Positions 33,005-43,129 of a stretch of DNA of 64,000 nucleotides are shown here, one piece after another; the first letter of the stretch is position 1, and every line of letters starts with the position of its first letter. The stretch covers positions 1-64,000 of the forward strand of contig JAJDWR010000016.1 in the NCBI GenBank assembly GCA_022825505.1, read 5' to 3'. Below the pieces are notes generated by a model. The model saw nothing but the letters and a program-made list of their open reading frames with translations. It made no database searches and had not been told where the DNA came from. This DNA comes from Gammaproteobacteria bacterium (GTDB lineage Bacteria > Pseudomonadota > Gammaproteobacteria > Steroidobacterales > Rariloculaceae). Both the position numbers and the translations under genes were made by a program.

Positions 33005-33576
33005 GCCTGTTTTCCGATCTCTACGACAGCGCTTTGCGGTGGGCGCAGCATCGCCACGCGGAGCGTTACCTTGCCGGGCTCAGCTTTGCCGAGTCGTCGT
33101 TCTTTCCGATACCCCCCGAGGCGATCCTGGTGCCCATGACGCTGGCCGATCCCCTCAGGGGCTGGCGTTTCGCGCTGGTGACCACGGTGGCGTCCGTGCT
33201 GGGCGGTGCTGCCGGATACGCGATCGGCTGGTTCGCAGCAGATGCCGTCGAACCGCTGTTGCGGTCCGTGGGCTACTGGGACGGTTATCTCCTGGCGATG
33301 GAGTGGTTCGCCATGTGGGGTTTTCTGACTGTGCTGGGGGCGGGATTCTCGCCGGTACCCTACAAGATATTCACCATCGCGGCGGGTGCGCTGCAGATGC
33401 TGTTTCCGCTGTTCGTGCTCGCGTCGCTGGTCGGCCGCGGCACGAGGTTCTTCCTGGTCGCCGGCCTGATACGCTGGGGAGGAAGGCCCATGGAACAAAA
33501 ATTACGCCAGCATGTGGACCTCGCAGGATGGATTTCGGTAGCCTTGCTCGTTGTGTTGTACCTCGTTCTACGCTAG
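33001..33576 (+). CDS. YqaA family membrane protein
   Basis: An integral inner-membrane protein of the YqaA/DedA-related (VTT domain) group. The 191-residue product has the family entry [20 protein letters not shown], then [18 protein letters not shown] and [18 protein letters not shown], with four or more hydrophobic segments. The start is a TTG overlapping the pcm stop (TTGA). DedA-type proteins are linked to lipid-carrier or lipid translocation and membrane potential, but no exact substrate can be assigned here. It sits between pcm and nlpD, a common proteobacterial order. Confidence 0.88.
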   Translation: MSLFSDLYDSALRWAQHRHAERYLAGLSFAESSFFPIPPEAILVPMTLADPLRGWRFALVTTVASVLGGAAGYAIGWFAADAVEPLLRSVGYWDGYLLAMEWFAMWGFLTVLGAGFSPVPYKIFTIAAGALQMLFPLFVLASLVGRGTRFFLVAGLIRWGGRPMEQKLRQHVDLAGWISVALLVVLYLVLR

Positions 33577-33584
33577 AGGCCTGT

Positions 33585-34541
33585 ATGCGCTTCCTACAAC
33601 TATCCGGGCTGTTTCTCACGGCGTTGCTGGCGGTGGCCTGTACGCCGACGCTGGTGGATTTCGCGCCTCGCGTCCACGTGGTGCAGTCGGGGGAAACGCT
33701 TTTTTCCATCGCGTGGCGCTATCAGCTGGATGTGCGCGAACTGGTGGTGTGGAACGACCTCGACAACCCCGATCTCATCCTTGTGGGTCAGCGGCTGTTC
33801 CTGACGCCGGGCGGAATGGACGAATCCCTGAGGGCCGATGCCGGCCGGACATCTGCCGGCCCGTCGGCGAGTCCGGGGCAGACCGCTCCGTCCCGGCCTG
33901 CCGGCGCGCCGGACGATTCCGCTGGCGGCGGTCGGGCAGCCGCAGCGCCCGGGCCGCAGGCGTCGACTTCGCCGGCCGTTCCGCGGCCCGCTCCGCCGGT
34001 TGCAACGCCAGTCCCGGCACCTTCATCCCTGCCCACTCCTTCACCCACGCCGGCGCCTGCCGCACCGGCCACCGGTTCGATGGGGGCTGCGCCGGCGAGT
34101 TCCGGGCAAAGCGCGGCGCCGCAACCGCCCCCGCGACCGCCCGCGCAGCCGCCGTCCCGGGCCGCGCTGCCGGCCGCGGCGTGGCAGTGGCCGGTGCGGG
34201 GGGCGGTGGTGAGTCCCTATGGCGCCGCGCAAGGGACCGGCAGCGGGATCGGTATCGGCGGGCAGCTCGGTGCGGACATTCGGGCTTCAGCGGCCGGGCA
34301 GGTGGTCTATGCCGGCGACGGTCTGGCAGCCTACGGGAATCTCATCATCATCAAGCACAACGATACGTTCCTGAGTGCTTACGGACACAACGATACGCTG
34401 GTGGTCGGAGAGGGCGACGCGGTGGAGCAGGGCGACGTGATCGCCAGAATGGGCATGGGCCCCGAACGCCAGCCCCAGGTTCACTTCGAGATTCGCCGCA
34501 ACGGCACGCCGGTGGATCCCCTCGGGTACCTGCCCGACTGA
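33585..34541 (+). CDS. nlpD: Murein hydrolase activator NlpD
   Basis: An outer-membrane lipoprotein that activates amidases for septal peptidoglycan splitting. The 318-residue precursor has a lipobox (LLAVACT), a LysM domain (HVVQSGETLFSIAWRYQL, then NPDLILVGQRLFL), a Pro/Ala/Ser-rich linker of about 110 residues and a C-terminal LytM domain (ADIRASAAGQVVYAGDG, YGHN, VHFEIRRNG). The His of the first zinc motif is missing (GGQLGADI), so, as in E. coli NlpD, it is probably a non-catalytic activator. rpoS, which normally follows nlpD, is absent. Confidence 0.9.
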   Translation: MRFLQLSGLFLTALLAVACTPTLVDFAPRVHVVQSGETLFSIAWRYQLDVRELVVWNDLDNPDLILVGQRLFLTPGGMDESLRADAGRTSAGPSASPGQTAPSRPAGAPDDSAGGGRAAAAPGPQASTSPAVPRPAPPVATPVPAPSSLPTPSPTPAPAAPATGSMGAAPASSGQSAAPQPPPRPPAQPPSRAALPAAAWQWPVRGAVVSPYGAAQGTGSGIGIGGQLGADIRASAAGQVVYAGDGLAAYGNLIIIKHNDTFLSAYGHNDTLVVGEGDAVEQGDVIARMGMGPERQPQVHFEIRRNGTPVDPLGYLPD

Positions 34542-34544
34542 CGC

Positions 34545-34913
34545 TTATGGAATGAACAGCGCTGCCACCACCGAGCGGCCCTCGTGGAGCAGCACGTTGT
34601 ACGTTCTGCAGGCGGCCGGCGTATCCATGATCTCCACGCCGATGCCGCGTTCGGCCATAAGTCCCATCAGGTCCGCCGCGGGCCTGCGCAAGGACTTACC
34701 GGTGCCCAGAATGATGATGTCAGGATCCGCTGTCAGGGCCGGCTCAAGGTCGTCGGGTTGCAGGGCTTCAGGGTCTGAAACGGGCCAGTCGCGCACGATC
34801 CGGTCGGCCGAAACGATGGCATGGCTGCGCAGCCACTCGTTGCCGATCCTCAGGCCACCCCGCCGCCAGGCGCGGACCAGGTTTGCATCGGCGGTTTCCC
34901 TGGTGAACTTGAT
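34545..34913 (-). CDS. Mth938-like domain (DUF498) protein, apparent ATC start
   Basis: A 122-residue protein of the Mth938-like/NDUFAF3 family; molecular function unknown. Family features include RIGNEWLRSHAIVS, a glycine loop LGTGKSLRRP, and the C-terminal signature GVEIMDTPAACRTYNVLL followed by EGRSVVAALF. The frame has no ATG, GTG or TTG near the expected N-terminus. The ATC at 34913 lies six bases after GGAG and starts IKFTRE, matching the family's usual first residues. A perfect TATAAT at 34947-34942 sits just upstream. It is divergent from recJ. Confidence 0.8.
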   Translation of the reverse strand: MKFTRETADANLVRAWRRGGLRIGNEWLRSHAIVSADRIVRDWPVSDPEALQPDDLEPALTADPDIIILGTGKSLRRPAADLMGLMAERGIGVEIMDTPAACRTYNVLLHEGRSVVAALFIP

Positions 34914-34941
34914 CGGCCTCTCCGGTGGTGCGTGCCGGGCG

Positions 34942-34947
34942 ATTATA
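34942..34947 (-). promoter_or_regulatory. TATAAT -10 box for the Mth938-type gene
   Basis: A perfect minus-strand TATAAT. Initiation about 7 bases downstream would give a leader of roughly 20 bases carrying GGAGAGG and then the proposed ATC start. No convincing -35 is visible at 16-18 bases. Confidence 0.5.
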
Positions 34948-35051
34948 CGTCGCTGCGGAACTGCTCCGGGGCCGGGCGTTGCCGGGCCGCGCCTTGGCAG
35001 GGGCGGGACTGCGGCCACTGATGCGCTACTGTCAGGTTGAAGGAGCACCTG

Positions 35052-36749
35052 GTGGCGCAACCCAGTTTCGTCCAGCGACCGCCGCTGCCGGGTTCGGAGG
35101 ACTGGGCATGGCCCGACGGTACCCATCGCGTATTGCGGCAGGTTCTCGCGCGCCGCCTGATCGAATCTCCCCGGGACCTTGACCTCGCCCTGAAGCACCT
35201 TCGTCCAGTGGGCGGGTTCGACGCCCTGGAGGAGGGCGTGGACCTGTTGCTGCGACATCGCAAGGGGCATGTGATCATCGTGGGGGATTTCGATTCCGAC
35301 GGCGCGACCGGCGCCGCGTTGCTGAGCCTGTGCCTGAAGGATTTCGGTTTCGAATCGGTCGATGTCTTTATCCCGGATCGATTCAATCTCGGTTACGGGT
35401 TGACGCCCGAAGCGGTGGCGCGGATCGGCGGTCACTCGCCTACGCTGATCGTCACCGTGGACAACGGCACCAGCAGCCTCTCCGGCACCGCGGCAGCGCG
35501 GGATCGGGGCATCGATGTGCTGATCACCGACCACCACCTGCCCGGTCCGGAATTGCCGGCCGCCAACGCGATTGTCAACCCGAACCTTCCCGACACGCCG
35601 TTTGCCGGCAAGTGTCTCGCCGGAGTGGGCGTGGCGTTCTACCTCATGGCCGCCCTGGGCAAGCGCCTGGGTTCGGCGCGGCACGCGGCCCGGTACCTGG
35701 ACCTGGTGGCCATCGGGACCATGGCGGACCTCGTAAAGCTGGATCGCAGCAACCGGATACTGATCGAGCAGGGCCTGGCCCGCATCCGCAGCGGGCGCTG
35801 CCGGCCGGGCGTGCTGGCCCTCTGCCAGGCGGCGAAGATCCACAACGCGGCCATCACGGCGAGCCGCCTCGCCTACCAGATTGCGCCCCGATTGAATGCG
35901 GCGGGACGGCTGGACGACATGAAGGTGGGCGTGCGCTGCCTGATGACGGACTCCGGCGCGGAGGCGCAGCGACTGGCGAACCGGCTGGACGAACTCAATC
36001 TCGAGCGCCGCGCCATCGGCGCGAAGATGGATTCGGAGGCCCTGCAGCAACTCGACACGGAGTCCCTGGTGGACTCGAAGGCACTGCCGCCGGTCGTGTG
36101 CCTGTTTCGGGAGGACTGGCACGAAGGACTGGTGGGGCTGGTCGCTTCCCGGATCAAGCAGCATTGCCATCGCCCGGCGTTCGCCTTTGCGCCGAGCGAT
36201 TCCGGTGCGCTCAAGGGGTCGGGGCGATCCGTGGCCGGATTTCACCTGCGCGATGCGCTGGTGGATGTGGATGCGGCGAATCCGGGCCTGATTTCCCGCT
36301 TCGGCGGGCATGCGATGGCTGCGGGCCTTACTCTGAACCGGGACGGATTCGCCGAATTCCGCGACGCCATCGAGGCGGTGGGGAAGAGGCGGCTCGAACC
36401 CGAACATCTTGCCGAAAAGGTTTTCACCGACGGTGAGCTCGATGCCCGGGACATCACGCTGGAAGTTGCCGAGTTGCTGCGGGACGCCGGTCCCTGGGGG
36501 CAGGGATTCCCGGAACCCCTGTTCGAGGGCACTTTTCGGCTGGTAGGGCAGCGCGTGGTGGGTGGTGCGCATCTGAGGATGCGCGTTGCGCCGGAAGGCG
36601 GGCGCAATCCGGTTAACGCGATCGCCTTCAGGCGAGGGCCCGGCGACTGGGGACCGGGAGACCGCCTGTGGCTCGCCTACCGGCTGGATGTGAACGAATA
36701 TCGCATGACCCCCGAGGTTCAGCTTGTCGTGGAACATATTCGTCCCTGA
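35052..36749 (+). CDS. recJ: Single-stranded-DNA-specific exonuclease RecJ
   Basis: RecJ is a 5'-3' exonuclease in RecF recombination and mismatch repair. The 565-residue protein has DHH-family metal motifs VGDFDSDGATG and VDNGTSS, ITDHHLPG, then the DHHA1 region (SRFGGHAMAAGLTL) and an OB fold. I choose the GTG at 35052 (MAQPSFVQRPP), which is seven bases after AAGGAG; a TTG at 35037 is also in frame. It precedes prfB and lysS as in E. coli. Confidence 0.95.
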   Translation: MAQPSFVQRPPLPGSEDWAWPDGTHRVLRQVLARRLIESPRDLDLALKHLRPVGGFDALEEGVDLLLRHRKGHVIIVGDFDSDGATGAALLSLCLKDFGFESVDVFIPDRFNLGYGLTPEAVARIGGHSPTLIVTVDNGTSSLSGTAAARDRGIDVLITDHHLPGPELPAANAIVNPNLPDTPFAGKCLAGVGVAFYLMAALGKRLGSARHAARYLDLVAIGTMADLVKLDRSNRILIEQGLARIRSGRCRPGVLALCQAAKIHNAAITASRLAYQIAPRLNAAGRLDDMKVGVRCLMTDSGAEAQRLANRLDELNLERRAIGAKMDSEALQQLDTESLVDSKALPPVVCLFREDWHEGLVGLVASRIKQHCHRPAFAFAPSDSGALKGSGRSVAGFHLRDALVDVDAANPGLISRFGGHAMAAGLTLNRDGFAEFRDAIEAVGKRRLEPEHLAEKVFTDGELDARDITLEVAELLRDAGPWGQGFPEPLFEGTFRLVGQRVVGGAHLRMRVAPEGGRNPVNAIAFRRGPGDWGPGDRLWLAYRLDVNEYRMTPEVQLVVEHIRP

Positions 36750-36812
36750 ACCGGCAACAGCGGACCCGATTGCGCTATCATTCGCCGCCATCCACCCTCC
36801 GGAACCCGGCAC

Positions 36813-37908
36813 ATGGAACTCGGCCAGATCGGCTTGAAGATCGACGATCTCAAGGGGCGTTGCGGCGCCCTCAGGGGGTATCTTTGACTACGATGCCAAG
36901 CGGGAGCGTTTGGCGGAGGTCGAGCGCGCGCTGGAAGACCCGGACGTCTGGGCCGATTCGCAGCGGGCCCAGTCGCTGGGCAGGGAACGGGCCGGACTGC
37001 ATTCCGAACTGAACGCGCTGGACCGGATCGCCCGGTCGCTCGACGAGGCGGCGGAGTTGCAGGTCCTGGCGAAATCCGAAGGTGACGACGATATCCTGGC
37101 CGACGTTGCCGAAGAACTGGCCGGTACCCAGCGGGAAGTCGAACAACTGGAGTTCCGGCGCATGTTCTCCGGTGAAATGGACGCCCACAACGCCTATCTG
37201 GATGTGCAGGCGGGATCCGGTGGAACCGAAGCCCAGGACTGGACGGAAATGCTCCTCAGGATGTACCTGCGCTGGGCCGAGAGCCGCGGGTTCGCCGGCG
37301 AACTCCTGGAAGTGTCGCCGGGGGACGTCGCCGGCATCAAGAGCGCGAGCGTGCTGTTCCGGGGCGACCACGCCTACGGCTGGCTGCGGACCGAGACAGG
37401 CGTCCACCGGCTGGTGCGCAAGTCGCCGTTCGATGCCGGACATCGCCGGCATACATCGTTTGCTGCGGTGTTCGTCTCCCCGGAGATAGAGGACGACGTG
37501 GACATCGAGATCAACCCGGCCGACCTGAGGGTCGACGTCTACCGGGCCAGCGGCGCAGGGGGGCAGCACGTCAACAAGACCGAATCCGCGGTGCGGATCA
37601 CGCACTTGCCCACCGGGATCGTGGTTCAGTGCCAGAACGACCGCTCGCAGCACAAGAACCGCTCCACGGCCCTGGGGCAGCTGCGCGCAAAACTGTACGA
37701 ACAAGAGCAGCAACGCCGCCGTGAAGAGGCGGAGTCGCTGGAGCAGGGCAAGGCCGACATCGGCTGGGGAAGCCAGATTCGCTCCTATGTCCTGGACCAG
37801 TCCAGGATCAAGGATCTTCGTACCGGGGTTGAAAGCGGCAACACGGGCGCGATACTGGACGGCGCCATTGACGCATTCCTGGAGGAAAGCCTGAAACAGG
37901 GCCTGTAG
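36813..37908 (+). CDS. prfB: Peptide chain release factor 2 (programmed +1 frameshift)
   Basis: RF2 terminates translation at UAA and UGA. The gene is in two frames: 24 codons from the ATG at 36813 to CTT, then an in-frame TGA at 36885; after a +1 shift, GAC at 36886 continues for 340 codons. The total of 364 residues matches E. coli RF2 (365). The codon-recognition SPF motif (RKSPFDAG) and the catalytic GGQ ([20 protein letters not shown]) are present. An ORF-only annotation would miss the first 24 residues. lysS follows after 6 bases. Confidence 0.97.
36873..36888 (+). promoter_or_regulatory. prfB autoregulatory +1 frameshift site
   Basis: The sequence AGGGGGTATCTTTGAC has the internal Shine-Dalgarno AGGGGG, then TAT, the slippery CTT, and TGA followed by C. 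This is the classic RF2 site: low RF2 slows reading of the poor UGA-C stop, so ribosomes slip +1 and make more RF2. Confidence 0.97.
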
Positions 37909-37914
37909 CAAGAG

Positions 37915-39498
37915 ATGGATGAATCCACTGCAAACGGCGGTTCGGCCGACGGTCGCCGGCCCGAAGACGGCCGACCGTCCAGCGGTAGCCAGCCGGTTGG
38001 ACGCCAGTCCGCCGGCCAACCGACGGAGAACCGGCTGATCGCCGAGCGGCGCGAGAAGCTGAGCGGGCTGCGCGGCGGCGGCAACGCCTACCCCAACGAC
38101 TTCCGGCGCAATGCTCTGGCGGACGCCCTGCAGGCGGAGTTTTCCGGCCACACGGGAGAGGCGCTCGAGCACGAAGCGGTCCGGGTATCCGTGGCCGGCC
38201 GCATGATGAGCAAGCGGGTAATGGGCAAGGCGAGCTTCTGTCACCTGCGGGACCGATCCGGCCAAATCCAGTTGTTCGTCGAGCGCGACAGGGTCTCGGC
38301 CGAAATCTACCAGGCCTTCAGAACCTGGGATGTGGGCGATATCGTGGGCGCCGGCGGGAACCTGTTCAAGACCCGCACGGGTGAGCTTTCGGTCCGGGTG
38401 GACGAGCTGCGGCTGCTGGTGAAGTCGCTTCGGCCCCTGCCGGAGAAGTGGCGCGGCATCGCCGACCGGGAACTCAAGCTGCGACGCCGTTATGTGGACC
38501 TGCTGATGAGCGAAGAAACCCGCCGGGTTTTCGGGATTCGGACGCAAGCGGTGCGGTTCGTCCGCCAATTCCTCGACGCGTTGGGCTTCGCGGAGGTCGA
38601 GACGCCGATGATGCATCCCATCCCCGGCGGGGCGATTGCCAGGCCGTTCGCCACGCATCACAACGCGCTGGATCTGGACTTGTACCTGCGAATCGCGCCG
38701 GAGCTCTATCTGAAACGGCTTCTGGTGGGCGGGCTGGAGCGCGTTTACGAGATCAACCGCAGCTTTCGCAACGAAGGCATCTCCACCCAGCACAATCCCG
38801 AGTTCACGATGCTGGAACTGTACCAGGCCTATGCGGACTACGAAGACCTGATCGATCTCACCCGGACGCTGGTTCGGGAAGCCGCCGGGACGCTGCTGGG
38901 GACCGCGAAGGTCGAGTACCAGGGTCGGACATTCGATCTGGGCGAGCCGTTCGAGGAGCTCACCGTGGAGGATGCCCTGGTGCGCCACAATCCGGAACTC
39001 GCCGGAGATCTGCGCAGCGTGGACTGCCTGCGCGAAGCCTGCGAGCGCGCCGGTATCGGCTACCGGCCGGAAGACGGGGCCGGCAAACTGCAGATCGAAC
39101 TGTTCGAGAAAACCGTGGAACGGCACCTGGAAGGCCCGGTCTTCATCACCCGCTACCCGGCCGAAGTCTCGCCGCTGGCGCGGCGCAACGATGACGATCC
39201 CTTCGTCACCGACCGGTTCGAGCTGTTCATCGCCGGACGCGAGCTGGCCAACGGTTTCTCCGAACTGAACGATCCGGAGGACCAGGCCGAACGTTTCCGG
39301 CAGCAGGCCCGGGCCAAGTCCATGGGCGACGAGGAAGCCATGTACTACGACGACGACTACATCCGCGCCCTGGAGTACGGCATGCCGCCGGCCGCCGGGC
39401 TGGGTCTGGGCATCGATCGCCTGGTCATGCTGCTCACCGATTCGCCCTCCATTCGGGACGTCATACTCTTTCCGCACCTGAAGCCCGAGGCAAGGTGA
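37915..39498 (+). CDS. lysS: Lysine--tRNA ligase, class II
   Basis: LysS charges tRNA-Lys. The 527-residue protein has an N-terminal OB anticodon-binding domain ([20 protein letters not shown]) and the class II catalytic core: motif 1 around [13 protein letters not shown], motif 2 [18 protein letters not shown] and motif 3 [14 protein letters not shown]. About 40 N-terminal residues before [12 protein letters not shown] are Gly/Ser/Pro/Arg-rich and longer than in E. coli. The GTGA at its end starts the next gene. Confidence 0.96.
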   Translation: MDESTANGGSADGRRPEDGRPSSGSQPVGRQSAGQPTENRLIAERREKLSGLRGGGNAYPNDFRRNALADALQAEFSGHTGEALEHEAVRVSVAGRMMSKRVMGKASFCHLRDRSGQIQLFVERDRVSAEIYQAFRTWDVGDIVGAGGNLFKTRTGELSVRVDELRLLVKSLRPLPEKWRGIADRELKLRRRYVDLLMSEETRRVFGIRTQAVRFVRQFLDALGFAEVETPMMHPIPGGAIARPFATHHNALDLDLYLRIAPELYLKRLLVGGLERVYEINRSFRNEGISTQHNPEFTMLELYQAYADYEDLIDLTRTLVREAAGTLLGTAKVEYQGRTFDLGEPFEELTVEDALVRHNPELAGDLRSVDCLREACERAGIGYRPEDGAGKLQIELFEKTVERHLEGPVFITRYPAEVSPLARRNDDDPFVTDRFELFIAGRELANGFSELNDPEDQAERFRQQARAKSMGDEEAMYYDDDYIRALEYGMPPAAGLGLGIDRLVMLLTDSPSIRDVILFPHLKPEAR

Positions 39499-41771
39499 CG
39501 TTGCGGCACACGGCGCTGATCGCGGGCATCGCTGCATTGTGCACGCTGCCCGGCTTGAGCGCGGCGCAGCAGGCGGGACTGGCACAGCGGGCGGACGCGC
39601 CACAGCGGGAGGAACCGGAAGGCGATGCCCTGAAGTCCGTCCGCATGGTGCGGACGGATACGCCGCCGGTAATCGATGGCCGCCTCGACGATGCCGTCTG
39701 GTCGCGCGCAGCCGTCATCGACGACTTCCATCAATCACGGCCGATCGAAGGCGCCGAGCCGTCCGAACGGACCGAAATCTACCTGCTCTACGATGAAGAC
39801 GCGCTGTACATCGGCGGCCGCTTCTGGGACAGCGAGCCCGACCTGATCGCCGCCGGTACCCTGCGCCACCGGTCGCTGCGCCTGGGCGACGATGACCGCA
39901 TCGCCATCGTCCTGTCGCCCTACAACGACCGGCGCAGCGGCTACAAGTTCGAAACCAATGCCAACGGCGTCAAGCATGAAGCGATCTACCAGAACGTCAG
40001 CCAGAACCTGCCGGTGTGGAACACCATCTGGGACGTCGCATCCACGACGGACTCCGAGGGTTGGGTCACGGAGATTGCGATTCCCCTGAAGTCGATCTCG
40101 TTCGATCCGGAAAACGACACCTGGGGCATCAATTTTTCCCGCGCGGTGCGCAGGAAGGGGGAGGAAATCTCCTGGGTTTCGCGAAATCGCTCGTACAATC
40201 CGAGCATTGTCGGCCTGGCAACCGGCTTCGCGGATCTTCAGCAAGGGCTCGGTCTTGACGTCGTGCCCTCCGTCGCCGTGAATCGCCGCAGGGTATTCGA
40301 TCCTTCCGGCGACACTTCAGGATCGCGTCCCTCGCTGGATCTCTTCTACAAGGTCACCCCCTCCCTGAACGCTGCGCTGACGCTGAATACCGACTTTTCG
40401 GCCACGGAAGTCGACTCCAGGCAGGTGAACCTGACACGTTTCAATCTTTTCTTTCCGGAGCAGCGGGCATTCTTCCTGCAGGATACGGACATCTTCGAAT
40501 TCGGACGCGTCGGCGGCCGGAGTTTCGACGCGAACCGCTCCGCCTCGGGCGCAAGCCTGCAGAACGGCCGGCCGTTCTTCTCGCGGCGACTGGGGCTCAG
40601 CGATTCGGGGCAGCCCGTGGACCTGGACTACGGGGGCAAGCTGAGCGGGCGGATCGGCCCCTGGAGCGTGGGTGCGCTGGCCGTGCGGCAGGACCGGTTC
40701 GGCGACGTGGACAGCAGCGATGTTTTCGCGGGCCGGGGTTCCCTGAGCATTCTGGAAGAGTCCGCGCTCGGCTTTATCGTCACCGGGGGGGACCCCAATT
40801 CCAACCTGGGCAATGCCGTTGCGGGCGTGGACTTCCGCTATCTGAACAGCCGGCTGGGCAACGGTCGGGTCCTGGAAGCCGACGCATGGTTTCTGCAGTC
40901 GGATACGGAGGGCGTGAGCGGGGACGACCGCGCTTTCGGTCTGGGACTGAAGGCGCCGAACCGATCCGGATTGCGTTGGGGCGTTTCCGCCAAGGAAATC
41001 CAGACGAACTTCAACCCTGCGCTGGGTTACGTCAACCGGGCCGGCATTCGGGACGGGACCGCGGACGCCGGTTACACGTATTTTTTCGGCGGCGGTCCGA
41101 TCGCATCGTACTTCGCAGGCATTGATGTTCAGCGCATCGACCTGCTGGATGGAGGGCTCCAGACGCAGGTGATCACGGTCACCCCGCTGGAGATCGACAG
41201 CCGGTCCCGGGACGGGCTGGTCGTCCAGTATCGGCTCACCGAGGAGGTCCTTGTGCGGCCGTTTCGCATCCACCGCGACCCGTCCGACCGCTCCCGCCAG
41301 ATCGTCATTCCGCAAGGCCGCTACTCGTTCGAGGAGCGCCTGATCGATGTCTCCAGCGGCAGCCACCGGAAACTCGCAGGCGGTGTAACGGTTCGGTCCG
41401 GCGATTTCTTCGACGGAGGGCGCACCAACGTCGTAGGCAACGTCGCATGGCGGCCGACAAAGCACTTCACCTTCAGGCTGGCTTACGACTGGAACGACAT
41501 CAGCCTCCCTCAGGGAGACTTTGTCACACGGCTGTCCCAGCTGACCACGGAAGTTTCGTTCAACTCGGACCTGTCGTGGATCAACCTGGTCCAGTACGAC
41601 AACGTGAGCGAGGAAGTGGGCCTCAACAGCCGCCTGCACTGGGTGTTGCAGGATGGGCGCGAAGCCTACCTGGTGCTGAACCACAATCTGCAGGACTACG
41701 ACCGGGACAACTCCTTCGACGAATCGCTCTCGGACCTGAGCCTCAAGGTGAATTACACGTTTCGCTTTTGA
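39495..41771 (+). CDS. DUF5916 domain-containing exported protein (CBM9-like domain plus predicted outer-membrane barrel)
   Basis: Function not established. The 758-residue protein starts at a GTG overlapping lysS and has a signal peptide ([13 protein letters not shown]). Residues about 55-250 look like a CBM9-type sugar-binding fold ([37 protein letters not shown]). From about residue 255 the DUF5916 region follows ([30 protein letters not shown]), and the rest is rich in alternating beta segments ending in an aromatic Phe (NYTFRF), as in outer-membrane barrels. Such proteins are common in marine bacteria with many TonB systems; involvement in glycan or peptide handling is a guess. Confidence 0.85.
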   Translation: MTLRHTALIAGIAALCTLPGLSAAQQAGLAQRADAPQREEPEGDALKSVRMVRTDTPPVIDGRLDDAVWSRAAVIDDFHQSRPIEGAEPSERTEIYLLYDEDALYIGGRFWDSEPDLIAAGTLRHRSLRLGDDDRIAIVLSPYNDRRSGYKFETNANGVKHEAIYQNVSQNLPVWNTIWDVASTTDSEGWVTEIAIPLKSISFDPENDTWGINFSRAVRRKGEEISWVSRNRSYNPSIVGLATGFADLQQGLGLDVVPSVAVNRRRVFDPSGDTSGSRPSLDLFYKVTPSLNAALTLNTDFSATEVDSRQVNLTRFNLFFPEQRAFFLQDTDIFEFGRVGGRSFDANRSASGASLQNGRPFFSRRLGLSDSGQPVDLDYGGKLSGRIGPWSVGALAVRQDRFGDVDSSDVFAGRGSLSILEESALGFIVTGGDPNSNLGNAVAGVDFRYLNSRLGNGRVLEADAWFLQSDTEGVSGDDRAFGLGLKAPNRSGLRWGVSAKEIQTNFNPALGYVNRAGIRDGTADAGYTYFFGGGPIASYFAGIDVQRIDLLDGGLQTQVITVTPLEIDSRSRDGLVVQYRLTEEVLVRPFRIHRDPSDRSRQIVIPQGRYSFEERLIDVSSGSHRKLAGGVTVRSGDFFDGGRTNVVGNVAWRPTKHFTFRLAYDWNDISLPQGDFVTRLSQLTTEVSFNSDLSWINLVQYDNVSEEVGLNSRLHWVLQDGREAYLVLNHNLQDYDRDNSFDESLSDLSLKVNYTFRF

Positions 41772-41790
41772 CCGGTGGCTGTGGTTAAGT

Positions 41791-41823
41791 ATGCAAATGT
41801 AACTTTATGAGTTATATTTGCAT
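41791..41823. promoter_or_regulatory. AT-rich palindrome overlapping the start of the DUF4143 ATPase gene
   Basis: ATGCAAAT (41791-41798) and ATTTGCAT (41816-41823) are perfect inverted repeats; TAAC (41800-41803) and GTTA (41811-41814) extend the symmetry around a 7-base centre, with one mismatched pair. It ends 3 bases before the ATPase ATG and stands out from the GC-rich surroundings. It could be an operator or an mRNA hairpin covering the ribosome-binding site. Confidence 0.6.
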
Positions 41824-41825
41824 GG

Positions 41826-43004
41826 ATGTTGCATCGGCTCATGCAATCGGAAGTCAACCGTTTGCTGGATTCGAATCCGGCGGTTGTCCTCACCGGGCCG
41901 CGGCAGGTAGGCAAAACCACGCTTGCTCACGCGCTCGCCCCGGAGCGTGGCGCATTGTATCTGGATCTTGAGCGGCCGAGCGACTTGGCGAAATTAAGCG
42001 ACGTCGAGCAGTACTGCGACCAAACTTCCGGCAAACTGCTGATTCTGGATGAGATTCATCGGATTCCCGCGCTGTTCGCTCCGCTGCGTGGCATCATCGA
42101 CGAACGGCGTCGCGCCGGCAGACGGACGGGGCACTTTCTGTTGCTGGGCTCGGCCTCCATCGACTTGCTCAAACAGTCGAGTGAAACGCTGGCCGGACGG
42201 ATCGCCCACTGCGAGCTATGCCCATTTAACGCCAGCGAGATTCCGGAGCGCGATCAATTGCGACTCTGGAGCCGGGGCGGTTTCCCGGAAAGCTACCTCG
42301 CCCATACCGATGCACTCAGTTTCGAATGGCGCCTGAACTTTATCGGAACCTACCTTGAGCGCGACATCCCGCAGTTCGGGCCGCGTATCCCCGCCGAAAC
42401 GCTGAGACGTTTCTGGACCATGCTCGCCCATAATCAGGCGCAACCGCATAATGCCTCGGCGCTGGCTCGGGGACTTGACGTCAGAGGCGTTACGATCGCC
42501 CGATATCTCGATTTGATGGTCGATCTGCTGCTGGTGCGCCGACTGCCGTCATGGACCTCGAACATCGGTCGGCGAATGATCAGGGCGCCGAAGATCTACA
42601 TTCGGGACAGCGGTATCTGTCACGCCCTGTTGGGCATTGCAACAGCCGACCAGTTGTTTGGGCATCCCGTCGTCGGCAGCAGTTGGGAAGGCTTCGTCAT
42701 CGAGAACATCCTGACGGCCCTGCCCCGGCGCGCGGCCGCGGGCTTCTACCGTACATCGGGGGGCGCCGAAGTGGATCTGGTGATCGACATGGGCGCCGGC
42801 GCGTTGTGGGCCGTGGAGATCAAGCGGAGTTCCACGCCTAGGATATCCAGAGGATTCCGTAGCGCATGTGACGATCTGCGGCCCGCGCGCAGCTTCGTGG
42901 TGCACGGCGGCCGCGAGTCGTATCCGCTCGACCGGCACGTCCATGCCGTGACGTTGCACGACATGGTCGAACGGCTCGGACTCGCAAGCATCGGGCAGGC
43001 TTAG
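41826..43004 (+). CDS. AAA family ATPase with C-terminal DUF4143
   Basis: A 392-residue ATPase of the AAA_14/DUF4143 group, whose cellular role is unknown although such genes are widespread and mobile. The P-loop is GPRQVGKTTL (residues about 24-33), Walker B is LLILDEIHR, and the sensor-like LLGSASIDLL follows. The C-terminal DUF4143 domain has SGICHALLGI and a nuclease-like GGAEVDLVID with WAVEIKRSSTP, resembling a PD-(D/E)xK fold. The GC-poor upstream palindrome and lack of functional link to neighbours suggest horizontal acquisition. Confidence 0.88.
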   Translation: MLHRLMQSEVNRLLDSNPAVVLTGPRQVGKTTLAHALAPERGALYLDLERPSDLAKLSDVEQYCDQTSGKLLILDEIHRIPALFAPLRGIIDERRRAGRRTGHFLLLGSASIDLLKQSSETLAGRIAHCELCPFNASEIPERDQLRLWSRGGFPESYLAHTDALSFEWRLNFIGTYLERDIPQFGPRIPAETLRRFWTMLAHNQAQPHNASALARGLDVRGVTIARYLDLMVDLLLVRRLPSWTSNIGRRMIRAPKIYIRDSGICHALLGIATADQLFGHPVVGSSWEGFVIENILTALPRRAAAGFYRTSGGAEVDLVIDMGAGALWAVEIKRSSTPRISRGFRSACDDLRPARSFVVHGGRESYPLDRHVHAVTLHDMVERLGLASIGQA

Positions 43005-43129
43005 AATTGTCCGGTGTTGTGCATCCGGGAAACGCGATTGCTGAGTGTTGCTCCGGCAGTGGGGCCACCGCAACAGACTGTTGGAATCCGCCTCCGACCC
43101 ACTCGCCGCGAGTCGTATCGCAGCGAGCG

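Noticed and set aside
36813..36910. prfB as a disrupted gene because of the early TGA.
   Set aside because: The AGGGGGTATCTTTGAC context is the known programmed frameshift and the full length matches RF2.
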